Of a stretch of 64,000 nucleotides of DNA, positions 21,707 through 34,454 are shown piece by piece. Source of the DNA: Lentinula raphanica (lineage: Eukaryota; Basidiomycota; Agaricomycetes; Agaricales; Omphalotaceae); contig JANVFP010000017.1 in NCBI GenBank assembly GCA_027919835.1, positions 868,001 through 932,000 of the forward strand, written 5' to 3'. A program made the position numbers and the translations under genes. The notes under the pieces are model-generated. The model had not been told where the DNA came from. It saw nothing but the letters and a program-made list of their open reading frames with translations, and ran no database searches. Position 1 is the first letter of the stretch; each line of letters starts with the position of its first letter.

Positions 21707-24287
21707 ATGGCTTCCAAACACCTTGAACTCGTTCCTCCACTCGTCGAAGCTGGTAACGTCTCCGAGCTAGTGCACTCGGGGCGCATTGTCGCCTCATCCT
21801 TCTCTCCTTCCCGCAACTCTCTCGCAGTGTATATCGCTCCTTTGGCGTTCTCTGAACCGCAAAATTCTATCGCGAATGAGGCAGTTTATCTTGCCAGCTA
21901 TGATGTTATTCCTTCATCAGAAAGGCGTCTGGTATGCTGCTCTTACTCCTCGTGCTCGGACACGTTATTCACAGTCGAAAATCTATCAGTTTATTGCTGA
22001 CACCCTGGTCATCTTTTCCATGTTTGAAAGCATGTTAAAAGACTCGAAGCTAAGGGATCCATCTTGGTTCGTCATCGTTGCATCTTGAGACTGCTACTTA
22101 CTTTCAGAACATAGGCTCCAGACACCTCAAGCTTTGGAAATCATCCGAAAATTGAGCGTTGACTATGTCAATTTCATCAAAGAGTGTTGGATCCATGCCT
22201 CTGTATGTTCGCAGCTTCTCGGTCGAGCATTGTCTCTTGACTTCGAATACAGCAAACGATATCTCGTTCGGAGCCTCTTCAGCTCAGCTCAGAACACTAC
22301 CGAAGTCTTTATGCGATTTTCTCATTGTTCGTGGTCCTTCTTGTCCCAGAACCCGGTTACGAGGATGCGCCTGTAGGAGAAGAATTAATGGAATGGCTGA
22401 ATATCCATTTTATCGAGCCATCCACAGAAGAGGGTGATCAGCTCAGCTCCCTAGATCGTCCATGGGAAGACGATAACTTCTGGCCGTATCTCACTAGGTA
22501 AATCTCTCACATCCGAGTGTAATCTCGAGGCTCAATCGATCCAGGTCTACCCTTCGAGGACTTTCCAAAGCCTCTCTGTTTTTCCTGAACAGTTTGCTGA
22601 ACCACCCATCTGAGTCCCTGCGGCAATTTTTAAAGATGCTCATCCCTGTGGTAGAATCGCATCCACGTCTTCCGCAGTTCTCCACCGAACGAGATTTTGC
22701 ATACGCTTCCCGGAAATGGAAGGATCAAGTCAAAGGTTTGCGTGTGGAAATGGACCGGATCCCAGAAGAATCGCGTTTTGACGAATTCTCCAATTGGTGG
22801 GACTCATTGAGCGATATAGTCGCTATCTTCGAAGGTCGGGGAGAGGTGATACAAAGGATTTGTGAGGAATTGGGTGCGGATTGGAAGGAAGTCTGCGCCG
22901 CTTGGGGAATTTTCGTAGACGCTAGGATGAGAAGACAAGATCTTCCGTACGTATGTTCTGAAATCGCTTCCCATGAGATCTACTCACTGTAACCAGAGAC
23001 GTCACGGCAGATATATTGGATTCGATGCCTACGGACCCCACGAACATAGAGGACATGCTGTTCGCCTCTCTCCTTTCTGGGAATGCAGAGCAGGCACTGC
23101 AGCATGCCTCGAATTTTGACTTGTGGCTTTCAGCTCACTTGGCGGACATTATGGAACCGCTGGGATTGTTAACCAATGATATCGATCCAGAGTAACCTTC
23201 GCCTTTCATCCCTCTCGATTTCACGTCTGATTTGGATTTGGATCAGGTCAGGAATGTCTAGACGCGACGAGTGCGTACTGGCATATGCCGACTACTTGAA
23301 CTCAGACCCAACCTTATGGCGCATCACCGTTGCTTATCTATATTCCTGTGGTAAAGTAGGTGAAGAACAAGGAGACCAGGTCTTGACACGGGTTCCTTTG
23401 CAAGTGATTGATTCCGACTCAGCTGATCCTGATTATTTGGCTGAGGTCGTGAAAGATATTAGCGAAGTATGCCGGGAGTACAGTCGAGAATCCGTAAGGC
23501 GAGAGGTTTGCAGAGTGGGTTTTCCTTGTATTCTAACCACCCAGATATGAAGGCTGATAGCCAACTCTTTCCAGATCGCATCGAGGACATTATCGCGTTC
23601 TCAGTACTATGGATTGGCCATATCGTATTCACTGTCTGCTGAAGACTGGACCGGACTTGGTCGTACGATTGATACAGTCCTGAACGAATACATTCAAAAT
23701 GGTTTGATGAAATTATCGACATCAGACACGACACCACAATGACTCCCATTTGTTAGGTTCGGCCGTATTTGTCTCCCATGCGTCTAAAATCGCTCCAGCA
23801 ATGGATCAAATACAGTCCACCTCGCGCGCTGAAGAAATATTCGTCCAACGTCTAACTTTCACCGTTAGATATTCACAAATACACAAAATGCGCTTGACCG
23901 AGGATTATTCTAACGCTGCATCGGATCTTGTAGCTCTTCTCCGCAATGAGATCGCGCCTAGATCGTGGTGGCCAGTACTCTTGTGTGACTCTATTGAGCT
24001 CCTTCAATACAGTACGTCGAGAGTTATTTTAACCTCTGATAATGACGGCCTTGCTCAAACTTGGACCAGGCCCAAGACTCCTTTTCTCCCTCAGCGATGC
24101 CATTGAACTTTTGCGGAAACTAGAAGAAATTTGTACTCGCAGTTCCCAGGGTTCAGGAGATGATTATCTTGCGGTCCTCATCCGAATCGTCAAAGGTGGC
24201 AGTGAGAAAGAGGCACTTGAACAACTCAAGACAGTGCGGCTTGCTATCGCCAGATATCTTGCTCGATGTACCGTTAGCCAAGGATGA
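21707..24287 (+). CDS. NUP85: Nucleoporin Nup85 (Y-complex scaffold)
   Basis: Nup85 is a helical ACE1-type scaffold subunit of the nuclear-pore Y complex. Ten exons fit: 21707-21931, 21975-22066, 22115-22202, 22253-22497, 22545-22946, 22997-23191, 23262-23505, 23575-23701, 23757-24011 and 24070-24287, giving 696 aa. Recognition rests on the fungal Nup85 pattern: WEDDNFWPYLTR, RKWKDQVKGLRVEMDRIPEE, CEELGADWKEVC, DLWLSAHLADIMEPLGL, LAYADYLNSDP and the C-terminal AIELLRKLEEI segment. The first junction is doubtful. A 43-nt intron (GTATGC...TTCACAG) keeps the frame, yet the bypassed sequence in another frame reads like protein (WYAALTPRARTRYSQ), so a small indel is possible. The gene lies 240 bp downstream of small-protein copy A, same strand. 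Confidence 0.85.
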
Positions 24288-26759
24288 TTTGGCACTGTCT
24301 AAGGCCGAATCGTCCTCCAAGTTTTCGGCTCTAAAATGCGGACCAGTTTCTAAATTGGTATTCTATACTATCTTGGGCAAGATCTGCGTGGAAAACCTGC
24401 GATAAGAGCTGCGTCATCGCGAGGCCAACGTACAAACCTGTGATCATACACCCACCTAGGTATGGGGTACAGAATAGTACAAAACCAGTGAAATTTTTCA
24501 AATACTACGAGTACAACAACTCCAACCATCTGTGGGAGGCTTTATTCCATTGCACATGCCTCGACTCTGACCCAAGACTATTCCGAAGAGCGCGAGTATA
24601 CTGATAAGATGTAAGTAATTTCTTGATGGGATGAGATAGAGACTTTCCGCTATGTTTGCATGCGTTTCTTGGGTTGTCTGATGCTGGACATTCAAGTTGG
24701 GCTTATAATACTCGGCTTGTGGAAATTACAAGGGAATGCTCTTTGTCTCAACCTCTGCATTCTCTCAACGCAATCTTCCTGCTCAAGTTGCGTTCGGTGT
24801 GAATGATAAAGGGAGAACATCAACATCATTGATGTGGTATTACGGTGAGTGTCCAAAACCTTTAAGAGGGAGATTGAGTATTCGGCGATGGACTAGTACT
24901 ACTTTGGAGGCTAGAGCCGACAGACGTTGAAATTCACGAGCCGGCTTCAACTCTACTCAGCTCTCGGAGTCATTGGCTTTTTGCCATTCAAGTTCCTCCA
25001 GACTGCGACAGGACTGATTCGCTGTGCCGGGGCCTGTAGGCTAGCGCCGTAACGCCAATGACGGTAGCTTTAAATTGGAAGTGCGAGTAAGTATAAGAGT
25101 ATGATTGAGCAAAGATACATAGAACTACTACACCTTACTGTTCACTGAGGTCCAGACTTTACTCAAAATGTACTAGACAAACCGTCTGTCCCCCTCTTCT
25201 CGTAGCAGTCTACTTCTTGTAAGACGGGGCGATGGTGCACTTCAAAAGGCAGTAGGGCCCTTGCGGGAACCCACTGTTTGGTGGGGCCGTCTAGCTTCTT
25301 CCTTATTCTTTGATCTTCCTGTGACCATATTTGGTAGACTATGGAAGTACAATCTTGGAAGACAACTTGAAATGGGATGGACGGCATCATGGCAAGTTGG
25401 ATCATACATGACGAATTTTCAAAGATAGCTTCACAGTACAAGGAGCCTCCGGGCTCTGTATTTTGATATCCTATCTGCTGACTTGCGATATCCCAGATCC
25501 ATCCGAAGCCTCGATTCTTTCTGCTTTGACTTTTTCAATGATCGGCTGTTGCCGTATTATTTGTGCCAGCACGGTGGAAATGGAAAACCAAATTGATGAC
25601 ACCGACGAGTCAGTGTTCACAGCGAAAGCCCTCTTGAACATGAATCTCTATACTCCAGAGCCTGCTAAGTTTGATCTCCCACACTGCACGGTCACTGGTA
25701 CTAAGATCATGGTTCTATCGCTCTCCCAGAATTCACACTGGCAGGCTGAGGGCTGAGGGCTAGGTATGACATCTACTATGAGCGTGGCCCGTGTTGAGAA
25801 ATTCAGTTTTCTACGACATATGGGATGTCATCGATACCATGATAATTATAAGTACCAGACTCCATTAGGATTCGCTAATATTAGTAGTCACTGACATACA
25901 CTGGGTAATAACTTTACCCCTCACTACCTGCCGTCTTGGGTTTCAGCACTAATGTCACGCTGGTTATCGTTGCGTCCCCAAGGCCAGCTATGTTGCCCTT
26001 CATCTTCATGAGCCTCAGAGCATGCTCCTGTGAATGCTAGTACAATCAAATAAATCTGAAGGCCTTAGGCGTAGTAGCTGGGGACACCGTAGATATGATC
26101 ATTGCTGCTTGACAGCTATCCTCAATGGGGCTTCCCCGGGCTCATTGAACGCAGATACGTGACGCTAATTCGGAGGTAAATTCTTCCAAGAGCAAATTCG
26201 ATGATAGAACTCTAGAAGGCGATAGCCCATAGAATTAGCTTTGAATCCTGGTGGCGAAGACTCAGGAAGACTCAGATTCACCTATTACTCTTGCCATTTC
26301 TTTCAATGGAGTTATTCGATCGAGCTCTCCGAATTGGTCCGCGCAACTCTGCAAGGTAGTCTCACAGCATACCAAGGTCCCATACAAGCATGCTTCTAAA
26401 CTCACACTGGATAGTGGTTTCTTGAACTGGCTCGAGTTCCCGGTTTATGGCGCGTCCAGACTCGGGGATTCAGACCTCTCTATAACGGGGCTGATTGAAC
26501 AGGCTGAAAGGGAACTTGGTACTTACTTTCAACTCACTCTGAATATTTGAAGGTTCTGCCCTGTCAATTACTGATCATGAGTCTCACTAGCCTCCTGCCT
26601 TGTAACAAAGCGACTCATCGATGACGAATTCATGCAGCAAAGTTTCCAGGAAGTTGAAGTTATAGCGTCCGCGGTTCCTTGAACAGTATATAAACCTTTG
26701 TAAAGACGCATCCTACTTCATTGTGGTACAACCAGACTTGCGCCCACCATCGAGAAACC
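24288..26759. other. Gene-poor stretch with unassigned short ORFs
   Basis: The longest ORFs are 26251-26550 (+, 99 codons, containing FLNWLEFPVYGASRLGDSD), 25463-25756 (+, 97 codons) and 25163-25441 (-, 92 codons). None has a recognisable domain or a convincing splice chain; they could be remnants of a decayed gene. A TATATAA box at 26687-26693 serves the next gene. Confidence 0.35.
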
Positions 26760-27121
26760 ATGTGTTACATCCTGAGAGTTTCCAGAGAACATAGATGTGG
26801 TCACCGTATCGTATACAGACGCGAACGGGTACCAAATTGTTTCCGTTCAGTGCCAGTCAATAGTAGTACTGACTGATATTCCTTATCCAGATTGACTGCG
26901 AGTCCGCTACCTGCGTCCTCAGTGACTCCCATCAACTGGATTGTCGAAATTGCTACAATACCTGTCGCCAAAGGTGACGCTTGCTGCATTGCTAAGCAAT
27001 TCTTCCCCGTACTAAAACATCGGTCGGCTAAAACCATCTATTTGTAGCCTACAAGACGAGATCAGATGGTCGTCGGACAAGGTGAAGACTCCTTGCGAGT
27101 CTTGCCTGGCTGGAAAGTAAT
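26760..27121 (+). CDS. Small Cys/His-rich 'MCY...CGH' protein, copy B
   Basis: Exons 26760-26828, 26891-26973 and 27049-27121 encode 74 aa, the same length as copy A with introns at identical codons. It reads MCYILRVSREHRCGH, then YRRERIDCESATCVLS, HQLDCRNCYNTCRQ and ends TPCESCLAGK. Intron 1 contains in-frame stops, so splicing is required here, which also supports the copy A model. Seven or more Cys and two His residues are shared between the copies, while the linker between the second and third Cys clusters has diverged. That pattern suggests purifying selection on metal ligands. A TATA box lies about 70 bp upstream. It is 375 bp upstream of the F-BAR/RhoGAP gene. Confidence 0.75.
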
Positions 27122-27495
27122 CTACTGTCAGTGTAGGTAGCAGTGCTCATCTTTCAAAGATTGCACTTACGAATATCAAGTGTCGTCGGGTTTCAATGCG
27201 TTCGGATTGTTTTAACTTTTCTGTCCATGAATCTATTTGTAGATTGTTTCTATCATGGAGCCTTCTTGATGATATTTTCCTGGCTCATTCTAGAAGTGAG
27301 CGAGATATTGTGAGCTTCGCTAGAGCAGCTCGACTTGAAGTTTCCTCGACAAACGGAGTCTTCGGAATCGCAGTTGGCAGGCCGCAAGTGTTAGATATTA
27401 GAGCTGACTAAGCAAGCGCATCTGTCGAATCCGACGACCATCACTTGGATTTCAAGAATTAGTGCTCCGTTCTTACTTCCATACTTGCCCGCTCT

Positions 27496-30122
27496 ATGGC
27501 AGAGGACACGCAATCCTCATCTGCTTGGAACAATCCCGAGCATTCCGATCTAGCTTTGACGTCCTCGTATCGTCGGCCTTCGCTTACTTCCCATGGCTCT
27601 GCCGAATCTACTGGTCATATCCATCACCTTCGTTCTGCATCACCTCAGCCCAGATTGAGCTCAGAATCTGGCGGTATATCTTCCGGTCATAAATGGCGAG
27701 ATACCTCGACTATCTTATCGGACTCACAAGAAGTTACACCTCCAAATCCAGAACTTGTAGATACTGCGTTCGATGAGAATGTTCTGAGGGCACTGTGTGA
27801 TATGGACGTATGCGTCACTCGCTAATTCTATTTTGATGATCTGCTGATTCTGCAGTAGTGTGGGGTACCGCTGCTCCTCGACCGTATCAAGCAGAGTATG
27901 GTTTCTTGTAAGGCAAGTGGCGCTTGCTCTTCAAAGGCAATTGGGTCTGTTTTGAAACTTTCATACAGGAAGCCTCGGTATTCTTCAAGAAACGCGCCAT
28001 CATCGAAGAGGAATACGGCAAAACTCTACAGAAATTAGCCCGTACAACCTCAGAAGTCTATGCGATGAATGATGGCAAGGCTGGGTAAAGACCACAAATT
28101 GTTATGCCCTATCTGGTTGACTCAATCGCAGGTTACTACAGGAGCTTTGTAACTGCTTGGCAAACTCCATGAAGATCCACGAAGTCCTAAGCGAAAATCG
28201 TATCAGGTTCTCCCAACATCTGAATGAAATGAGCGAAGAGCTGGCAAATATAGCGAAAGAGGTGGACAAAAATCGAAAATCAGTTGCGTCTCCATCCATG
28301 TATCCACATCTGCAAGTGCTGATTATTTCCCAACGGCTAGACCAAAGACCTCGTCACTCGTTATGAGCGCGCGCTTCAAGAATCTGAATCTAATACAGAA
28401 AAATGCAAAAATCGCTTGGATATCACCACCGAAGAACTTGAACGACTACTCTTACAGAAGGAGGGTGAATCTTTCAAAGACAACACTGTTCAGGCTAGAG
28501 CAGGTACTACGGGCGGGAAACGTGTGATAGGCAAGGCCGTTGCAAAAGGAGGCTTACTACTCAAAGGGAAAAATCCTGGAAACGCAAGTTCCTTGTCCTA
28601 TCTGAACGTGTCGCCTTTGTCACATTTTCTGAAACTCCGCAGATTCAGCGACAGGAGGACGACATACGGACGCGTATGTCTGCTGCATCTGATGCATTTC
28701 GTAAAGCAGTGATCGATACACAAGCAATGCGGCAAGAATACTTCAACTTTCAGCTTCCGCGCCTCCTCCGGGTATGATGAATCGTCTGACTGTGCTGCAT
28801 CCTCTTTATCACACTTGCAGGCATTGAAAGAATGTTCAGACGAGATCGATTTAGGTACCCAATATCATCTTACACGATATGCTTTCCTCTACGAAGGTAT
28901 TCTCCTCAACGATGGATTAGCTCTGGTACCTCCTAAAGACGAAGGTGAACATACCCTATCAATCGCTAGTCTGGAATGTTGAACTTGCTATGCAGGAGGT
29001 CATTCTGTCGGGCTGAAACATACCATGGAAGCCATCGATAACCGCGGAGATTTTAGAACATATATGCAAAACTATGCATACGCTCACTCTGTATCACCCA
29101 ACAGAGGCCCAAGACGTGAAGGACCCTCAGATGAAGGATTTGTCGGTTTCCGCCAGCTGCTTAATTCCGGATTGACACTGATGTGTTGAATAGCTACCCC
29201 CGCTGAGTTCACACAACTCAGACAAACCGCCCACGCCTTTGTCTTCGGGCAACCATGTCAATGGTTATAGTGCAGACAAGAGTCGCCTCACATTCGGTGT
29301 CGATCTCAGCGAACAAATGGCGAGAGACGACACCGAGGTTCCTCCGATCATGAAGAAATGCTGCGAGGCCATCGAAAAGTACGGACTCACACTACAAGGC
29401 ATTTACCGGTTGAGCGGTACAACAAGCAAAGTCGCGAAGTTGAAACAACTTCTCGATAGAGGTATAGTTCTGCAATGTCCGCTCGATGTAAACATGGGTT
29501 TTGGACACCTTCATTTCACTAGATCTGGAAGCTGTTAATCTGGACGCCCAGGAATGGTCTTCGGACATCAACAACGTTACTAGCGTGCTCAAACTCTGGC
29601 TCCGAGAACTGCCAGAACCATTGATGACATTCAACTTGCAACACGGATTCATTGAAGCTGCGAGTAGGTGTTCAGAACTTATTCTCTCCCGATTTCTTGA
29701 CCTACACTCGATTAGAAATCGAAAACGATCGCCTGCGCCACATCCGGCTTCACGAAAGAGTGAACGATTTACCTGATCCCAATTATGCAACACTGAAATA
29801 CCTGCTGGGACATTTGCACCGGTATGATCTTGTCTCCTTCGGTCCTATTCGACTCTAATTATGTCCCTTTATCAGGATCAATCAACACGCTTCCGAAAAT
29901 TCAATGACAAACCAGAATCTAGCGATAGTCTTTGGACCAACTCTATTTGGACAATCCGCTCCCACTGCTGGCCCTTCAAGTAGTATCGCAGACGCTCCGT
30001 ACCAAAATCAAGTGAGTCAAAGTTGTCCCATCAGACGAGCACTATCTTTATTCCTTCCTCAAAAGGCAATCGAAACAATTCTTAATCACTATACCGATAT
30101 TTTTGTCGACGATTCTGAGTGA
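27496..30122 (+). CDS. F-BAR and RhoGAP domain protein (Rgd1-like)
   Basis: This is a GTPase-activating protein for Rho-family GTPases with a membrane-curving F-BAR domain, acting in polarity and cytokinesis. Several short introns interrupt the gene. The N-terminus is a Ser-rich disordered leader. The F-BAR region follows from about 27845, with FFKKRAIIEEEYGKTLQKLA, LANSMKIHEVLSENRI, ALQESESNTEKCKNR and the MEAIDNRGDFRTYMQNY end. The RhoGAP domain begins near 29276 with LTFGVDLSEQMARDD, carries the arginine finger in LQGIYRLSGT, and continues with LWLRELPEPLMTF, LPDPNYATLKYLLGHL and TNQNLAIVFGPTLF. The stop is at 30120-30122. Domain order matches Saccharomyces Rgd1. Exact exon ends were not all fixed. 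Confidence 0.88.
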
Positions 30123-30414
30123 TTCGTTCGTCCTTTCTTTGATACCCATTGCACGCGCTTGTTGACTAGCGCTCTGGACTGTATGATTGTTATCCTTAGC
30201 GGTTATTGGGCTCTTGTAATATGTTTTTGTTTACCTGTACATTTGCACCTCTAATTTGTGTAAGCCTATAGCTACATTGGACCATACAATGACTTTGATA
30301 AAATAGATCTGGAATCGAGTTATCAAGCATAGAGTTTTCCGGAAAAGAAAGCAAACATCAACAATAATGGAACCACAACGAAACAAGAGTTGTTATTAAA
30401 TATTTTGTTTTTCC

Positions 30415-31611
30415 TCATGCTTTGCATATCCATGTCCCGTCAGAGACAAGAAACCAGTCTGAATGAGAAGGAAAAGTGATCCTTTCCAATGACGGGCATG
30501 CGCGATACCATTCATTGCAAAGACTCAACTCCTGCTCAGTATCTCTGCCCGCAACTGAAGTCGGGGATAGGTCTAGATGAACCAATCGCCGATAGATGCT
30601 CAAGACAGTAGACAACATCGTCAAGAGCCTCTTTTATCACCGCCGAGTTCAAATTCAGCGAATGCGATCGACAAAGACACGGGGATCACTTACTATGCCA
30701 GTGAGAGCGTAGTGCAAAGTATGGCGTAATGCAAGCCGGACCTTCAATACCTCAATGGCGGGAAGGTAGGTAGCGAGATTCCGAAGAACAACGGGCCTTA
30801 CTGACATGCCAGAGAGATCCAGGAATCGAAGAGGAACAGTAGTCCTGGCCAACCGTGTCAAGATTTCCTGTGTCACATCATAATCATCCCCAATAAGCGA
30901 AAGATATTGGATGGGTCTGCCCGGAAGAAGCGAGGCTGATGTAGCGGGTGAACCACGGAAGGACGATAGAATAGGAAGCGCGAGAGGAGACAGATTCAAA
31001 GCCGCATGATGGTCATGCAGCTTCAAGTGCCGTAAAAGCTGTAAAGACCCGAGGAAACCGTCCAGGATGGTAGAATAGGACGGTAGACCTTTTGCCCATT
31101 CTGCACCTAGAGAACAGCTGGAGAGTTGTGGGAAATGGGAATTTAGAATCAATCGCTCGATGGTGTGGGGTATTGAGGGTTGGACACGACGGTTGGCCGG
31201 ACCAAGCCAGAGTTCGAGCGACTCGAGAGAGGAGAGGATACCGCTGCGAAGGACCTGCTCGAGTCTTTCGAGAGTCGGACCGAGATTAAACTGGCAAGAA
31301 GAGGACGTATGGACGTCTATCTGCCATCGGATGTGAAATCCACGTATGCTTTTTCCCAAATGCGCGCGCTGGAGGATCGACTCGCAGCAGGTCTTGGTAC
31401 GAGAAGGAAAAGAAGAAGAGGTGGAGAGCACGTCTCTAATCGATATAGAAGAATATAGAATATGCTCCGCCACATCGTTAAACCCATGAGAGACGCATGT
31501 CAGTCTGGCGATATCAGAGATAGGGAGGTTTTCAAATATTTCAAAAAGGACTTCGTTGGGGACTGAGATCTCCAAAGGGTCCGTCGTAAAAGGGTTCTGC
31601 GAAGGCATCAT
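30415..31611 (-). CDS. F-box protein with degenerate leucine-rich region
   Basis: Exon 1 runs from 31611 to about 30713 and begins MMPSQNPFTTDP. It has an N-terminal F-box-like motif (VPNEVLFEIFENLPISDIAR, then LTCVSHGFNDVA), which would bind Skp1 in an SCF ubiquitin ligase. Leucine-rich segments follow, such as LESLELWLGP, LLRHLKLHDH and LRFLDLSGMS. A GTAAGT donor follows the sequence HYALTGI. Exon 2 (about 30651-30415) continues with RRLVHLDLSPTS and CPSLERITFP, ending at the TCA at 30415-30417. Basidiomycete genomes carry large families of such F-box proteins with unknown substrates. It converges on the RhoGAP gene. The intron acceptor (TAAAAG) is atypical. Confidence 0.72.
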
Positions 31612-32221
31612 CGAAGGGTTTGTGCACCAGCCAGTTACTACTCAAGAGGTGGGAGAAGCAGACTTACGGTGTCTAATTTAACCCGAAATAATCTCTTGGA
31701 TATATCAATCGGATAAAATCCGGTAAAACGTTGAAGGCGTATTGTCGGTTTTGGGTGAGAGCGAGGCCGATTAGAGGCTTGAAGTGCCTTGGAATGACCT
31801 TCGATAGCTCAAGCGCATCAGAGTTGATGAGAACATGTTTCTAGCATAATACCATTTCAGATTGATTGTCGGAATATCTCGGCGAGGAGTTGATCTTTAG
31901 ATCCCTGTTGAATGTTCACTAGAAAGTCATCGGGCACACTGAATGAAGAGAAGCAACGTTCAAGCTTTCAATTCCCCTCTATGTGTTTGTTGAGTCATGT
32001 TCTGGTGAGGCTATCTGCAATGTGGCGCACTCAGCTCAAGTCAGATGAATGGCAAGAATTATCCGACTGGACAGATACTCACTGAAACTGAGACGCTGAA
32101 AGATATTGGGACACTCGTGTTCTTGCAGCGATAGACGAGATAGAGATAGTAAATGAGGATAGAATAGGGAAGATAAATTACAGTAATAGTACACCGATAA
32201 TGGAACAGAGTACAATGGAGT
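31612..32221. other. Intergenic spacer
   Basis: Spacer between the F-box gene start and the histone H4 stop, both on the minus strand. No ORF or RNA gene is supported. It should hold the F-box promoter and the H4 3' UTR. Confidence 0.4.
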
Positions 32222-32708
32222 TTAAGCACCGAAACCGTATAGTGTACGCCCCGATCGCTTCAAAGCATAGACGACATCGAGAGCAGTGACAGTCTTTCTT
32301 TTTGCGTGTTCAGTGTATGTTACAGAGTCCCGGATGACCTTGAGGACAGAGAATGAATAACGGAAGAGGCGAAATGATTGGAAAAGACTTACATTCTCCA
32401 AGAAGATCTTGAGAACACCACGAGTCTCCTCGTAGATGAGGCCAGAAATACGCTTGACACCTCCACGACGTGCCAAACGACGAATAGCGGGTTTAGTGAT
32501 ACCTAAGGACGGAAGAACTTAAGAAAAAGTCGAAGAGATTGTAAAGGGAACAAACACACCCTGGATGTTGTCACGAAGAATTTTACGGTGACGCTTGGCT
32601 CCTCCCTTTCCAAGACCCTAGAAGATGAGAGAACGGAGTTAGAAAAATTCACAAGTCCATCGAACGATTAAACGACTTTACCTTTCCACCTTTTCCACGG
32701 CCAGACAT
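32222..32708 (-). CDS. Histone H4
   Basis: Core histone. Four exons, 32708-32682, 32617-32560, 32502-32393 and 32338-32222, give exactly 103 aa. The tail begins MSGRGKGGK and continues [12 protein letters not shown]. The fold has [20 protein letters not shown] and ends RTLYGFGA, where animals and plants have FGG. Introns are 64, 57 and 54 nt. It is divergent from the H3 gene, 302 bp between start codons, with its own TATATAAG at 32813-32820. Confidence 0.97.
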
Positions 32709-33010
32709 TGTGAGTTATTAAGAGGGTTTGTTGGGTGAGAGTGAGTTTGAGTTTGAAGTTGAGCGATGCAAGTGGGGGCAATCGAGTTGGGGGAGAAAGA
32801 AATCCGAAGTGGCTTATATAGGTCCGACGCGGTGGCTGTGTAGGCCCAATTTGTTGAAGGTGATCAACGCGCTTTTCGATCACGTGCAGTCACCGCGTCG
32901 CGTTGGTATAAAGCTAAGGGGTTTCAAACTTTTCTTCATCTTCAACCCCCACTACCAACACCACCGCCTCTCTAACACTTCCAAGTCTTCTTCTTCGCCT
33001 TCATCTACCA
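32709..33010. promoter_or_regulatory. Bidirectional H4-H3 histone promoter
   Basis: On the H3 side, in order, are TCAACGCG (32863), ATCACGTG (32879), CACCGCGTCG (32891-32900) and GTATAAAG (32906). On the H4 side, read on the minus strand, CACCGCGTCG (32834-32825) precedes TATATAAG (32820-32813). The same module stands before the lone H3 gene at 1.9 kb. CGCG-type boxes suggest S-phase control, which is inference. Confidence 0.7.
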
Positions 33011-33598
<588 letters not shown>

Positions 33599-34454
33599 AG
33601 GGTGTTTCGTGTCTTCTTTTTCTATTATTATTGTCATGTACATAACTTGTATTCTTTTATCATCTCGTCTCTGTATAATCAGGCAATCCTACTCGATTTG
33701 TCGCCTCTCTTTTCACGGGTTTGCCTTCGCGGCCGTCCGTTAATGTTCGGAGAGTTTGTCACGGGAACGTTTTGCTCGCTGTTTTTGGCAACTCAACAGG
33801 AATCTGCACAGACATGTTGGACCGTGGAGGGAGATTGTGAGTAACCCGCAGCACTGAGTATGGGAAGTACCAAGAAGTACCCATGAGTACTGAATTGAGA
33901 TGTGTATGTACCGTCTCCTTGTGAACATCTCATGGTACCGATACCCATATAGGCTTATATTCGTTGGATCCGGCTCATGAATCGGAAGGATGATGAACAA
34001 TCGTTGAATTCGGATGGCCTCATCGGAGACCTGTCTCGGAACCGTTACTGCGCTTTGCTGTGAAGTAAGCCTTGTGCCGAGAGCCATTTGGGCCACTTAT
34101 GTGTGAGGACAGTGTATAAAAAAGATATTATTCTCGTTCAGGACCAGGAAACCTCGAGATGTATGTATAAAAATCAAATTTAGGACCTTTCCTTCGAGAA
34201 GAGAATACGTTTTTGGGACTTGGTTCAAGGTTGCAAAACAAAGCCCGGCGCTTATTACATAATATCATCATTAAGCTGCGCAGTTGCCGATGGTCGTTTT
34301 TATTTTTCCATCTTATACCTCATTGTCCTCTCGCTGGACGAGCATAGCCCGCTCTTCCTTTCTCCTTCTTTCCTTATAACCTTAACCTTTACTTTATTGC
34401 CTTGCCTTGCTCTCGCATACCCCCCGCGCCCATTTCTATATCCTCACACACACA
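33599..34454. other. Intergenic spacer between H3 and the aspartic protease gene
   Basis: No gene is supported. A TC-rich stretch at about 34340-34450 immediately precedes the protease start, typical of strongly expressed fungal promoters. The 118-codon minus ORF at 33740-34096 has no recognisable domain. Confidence 0.4.
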
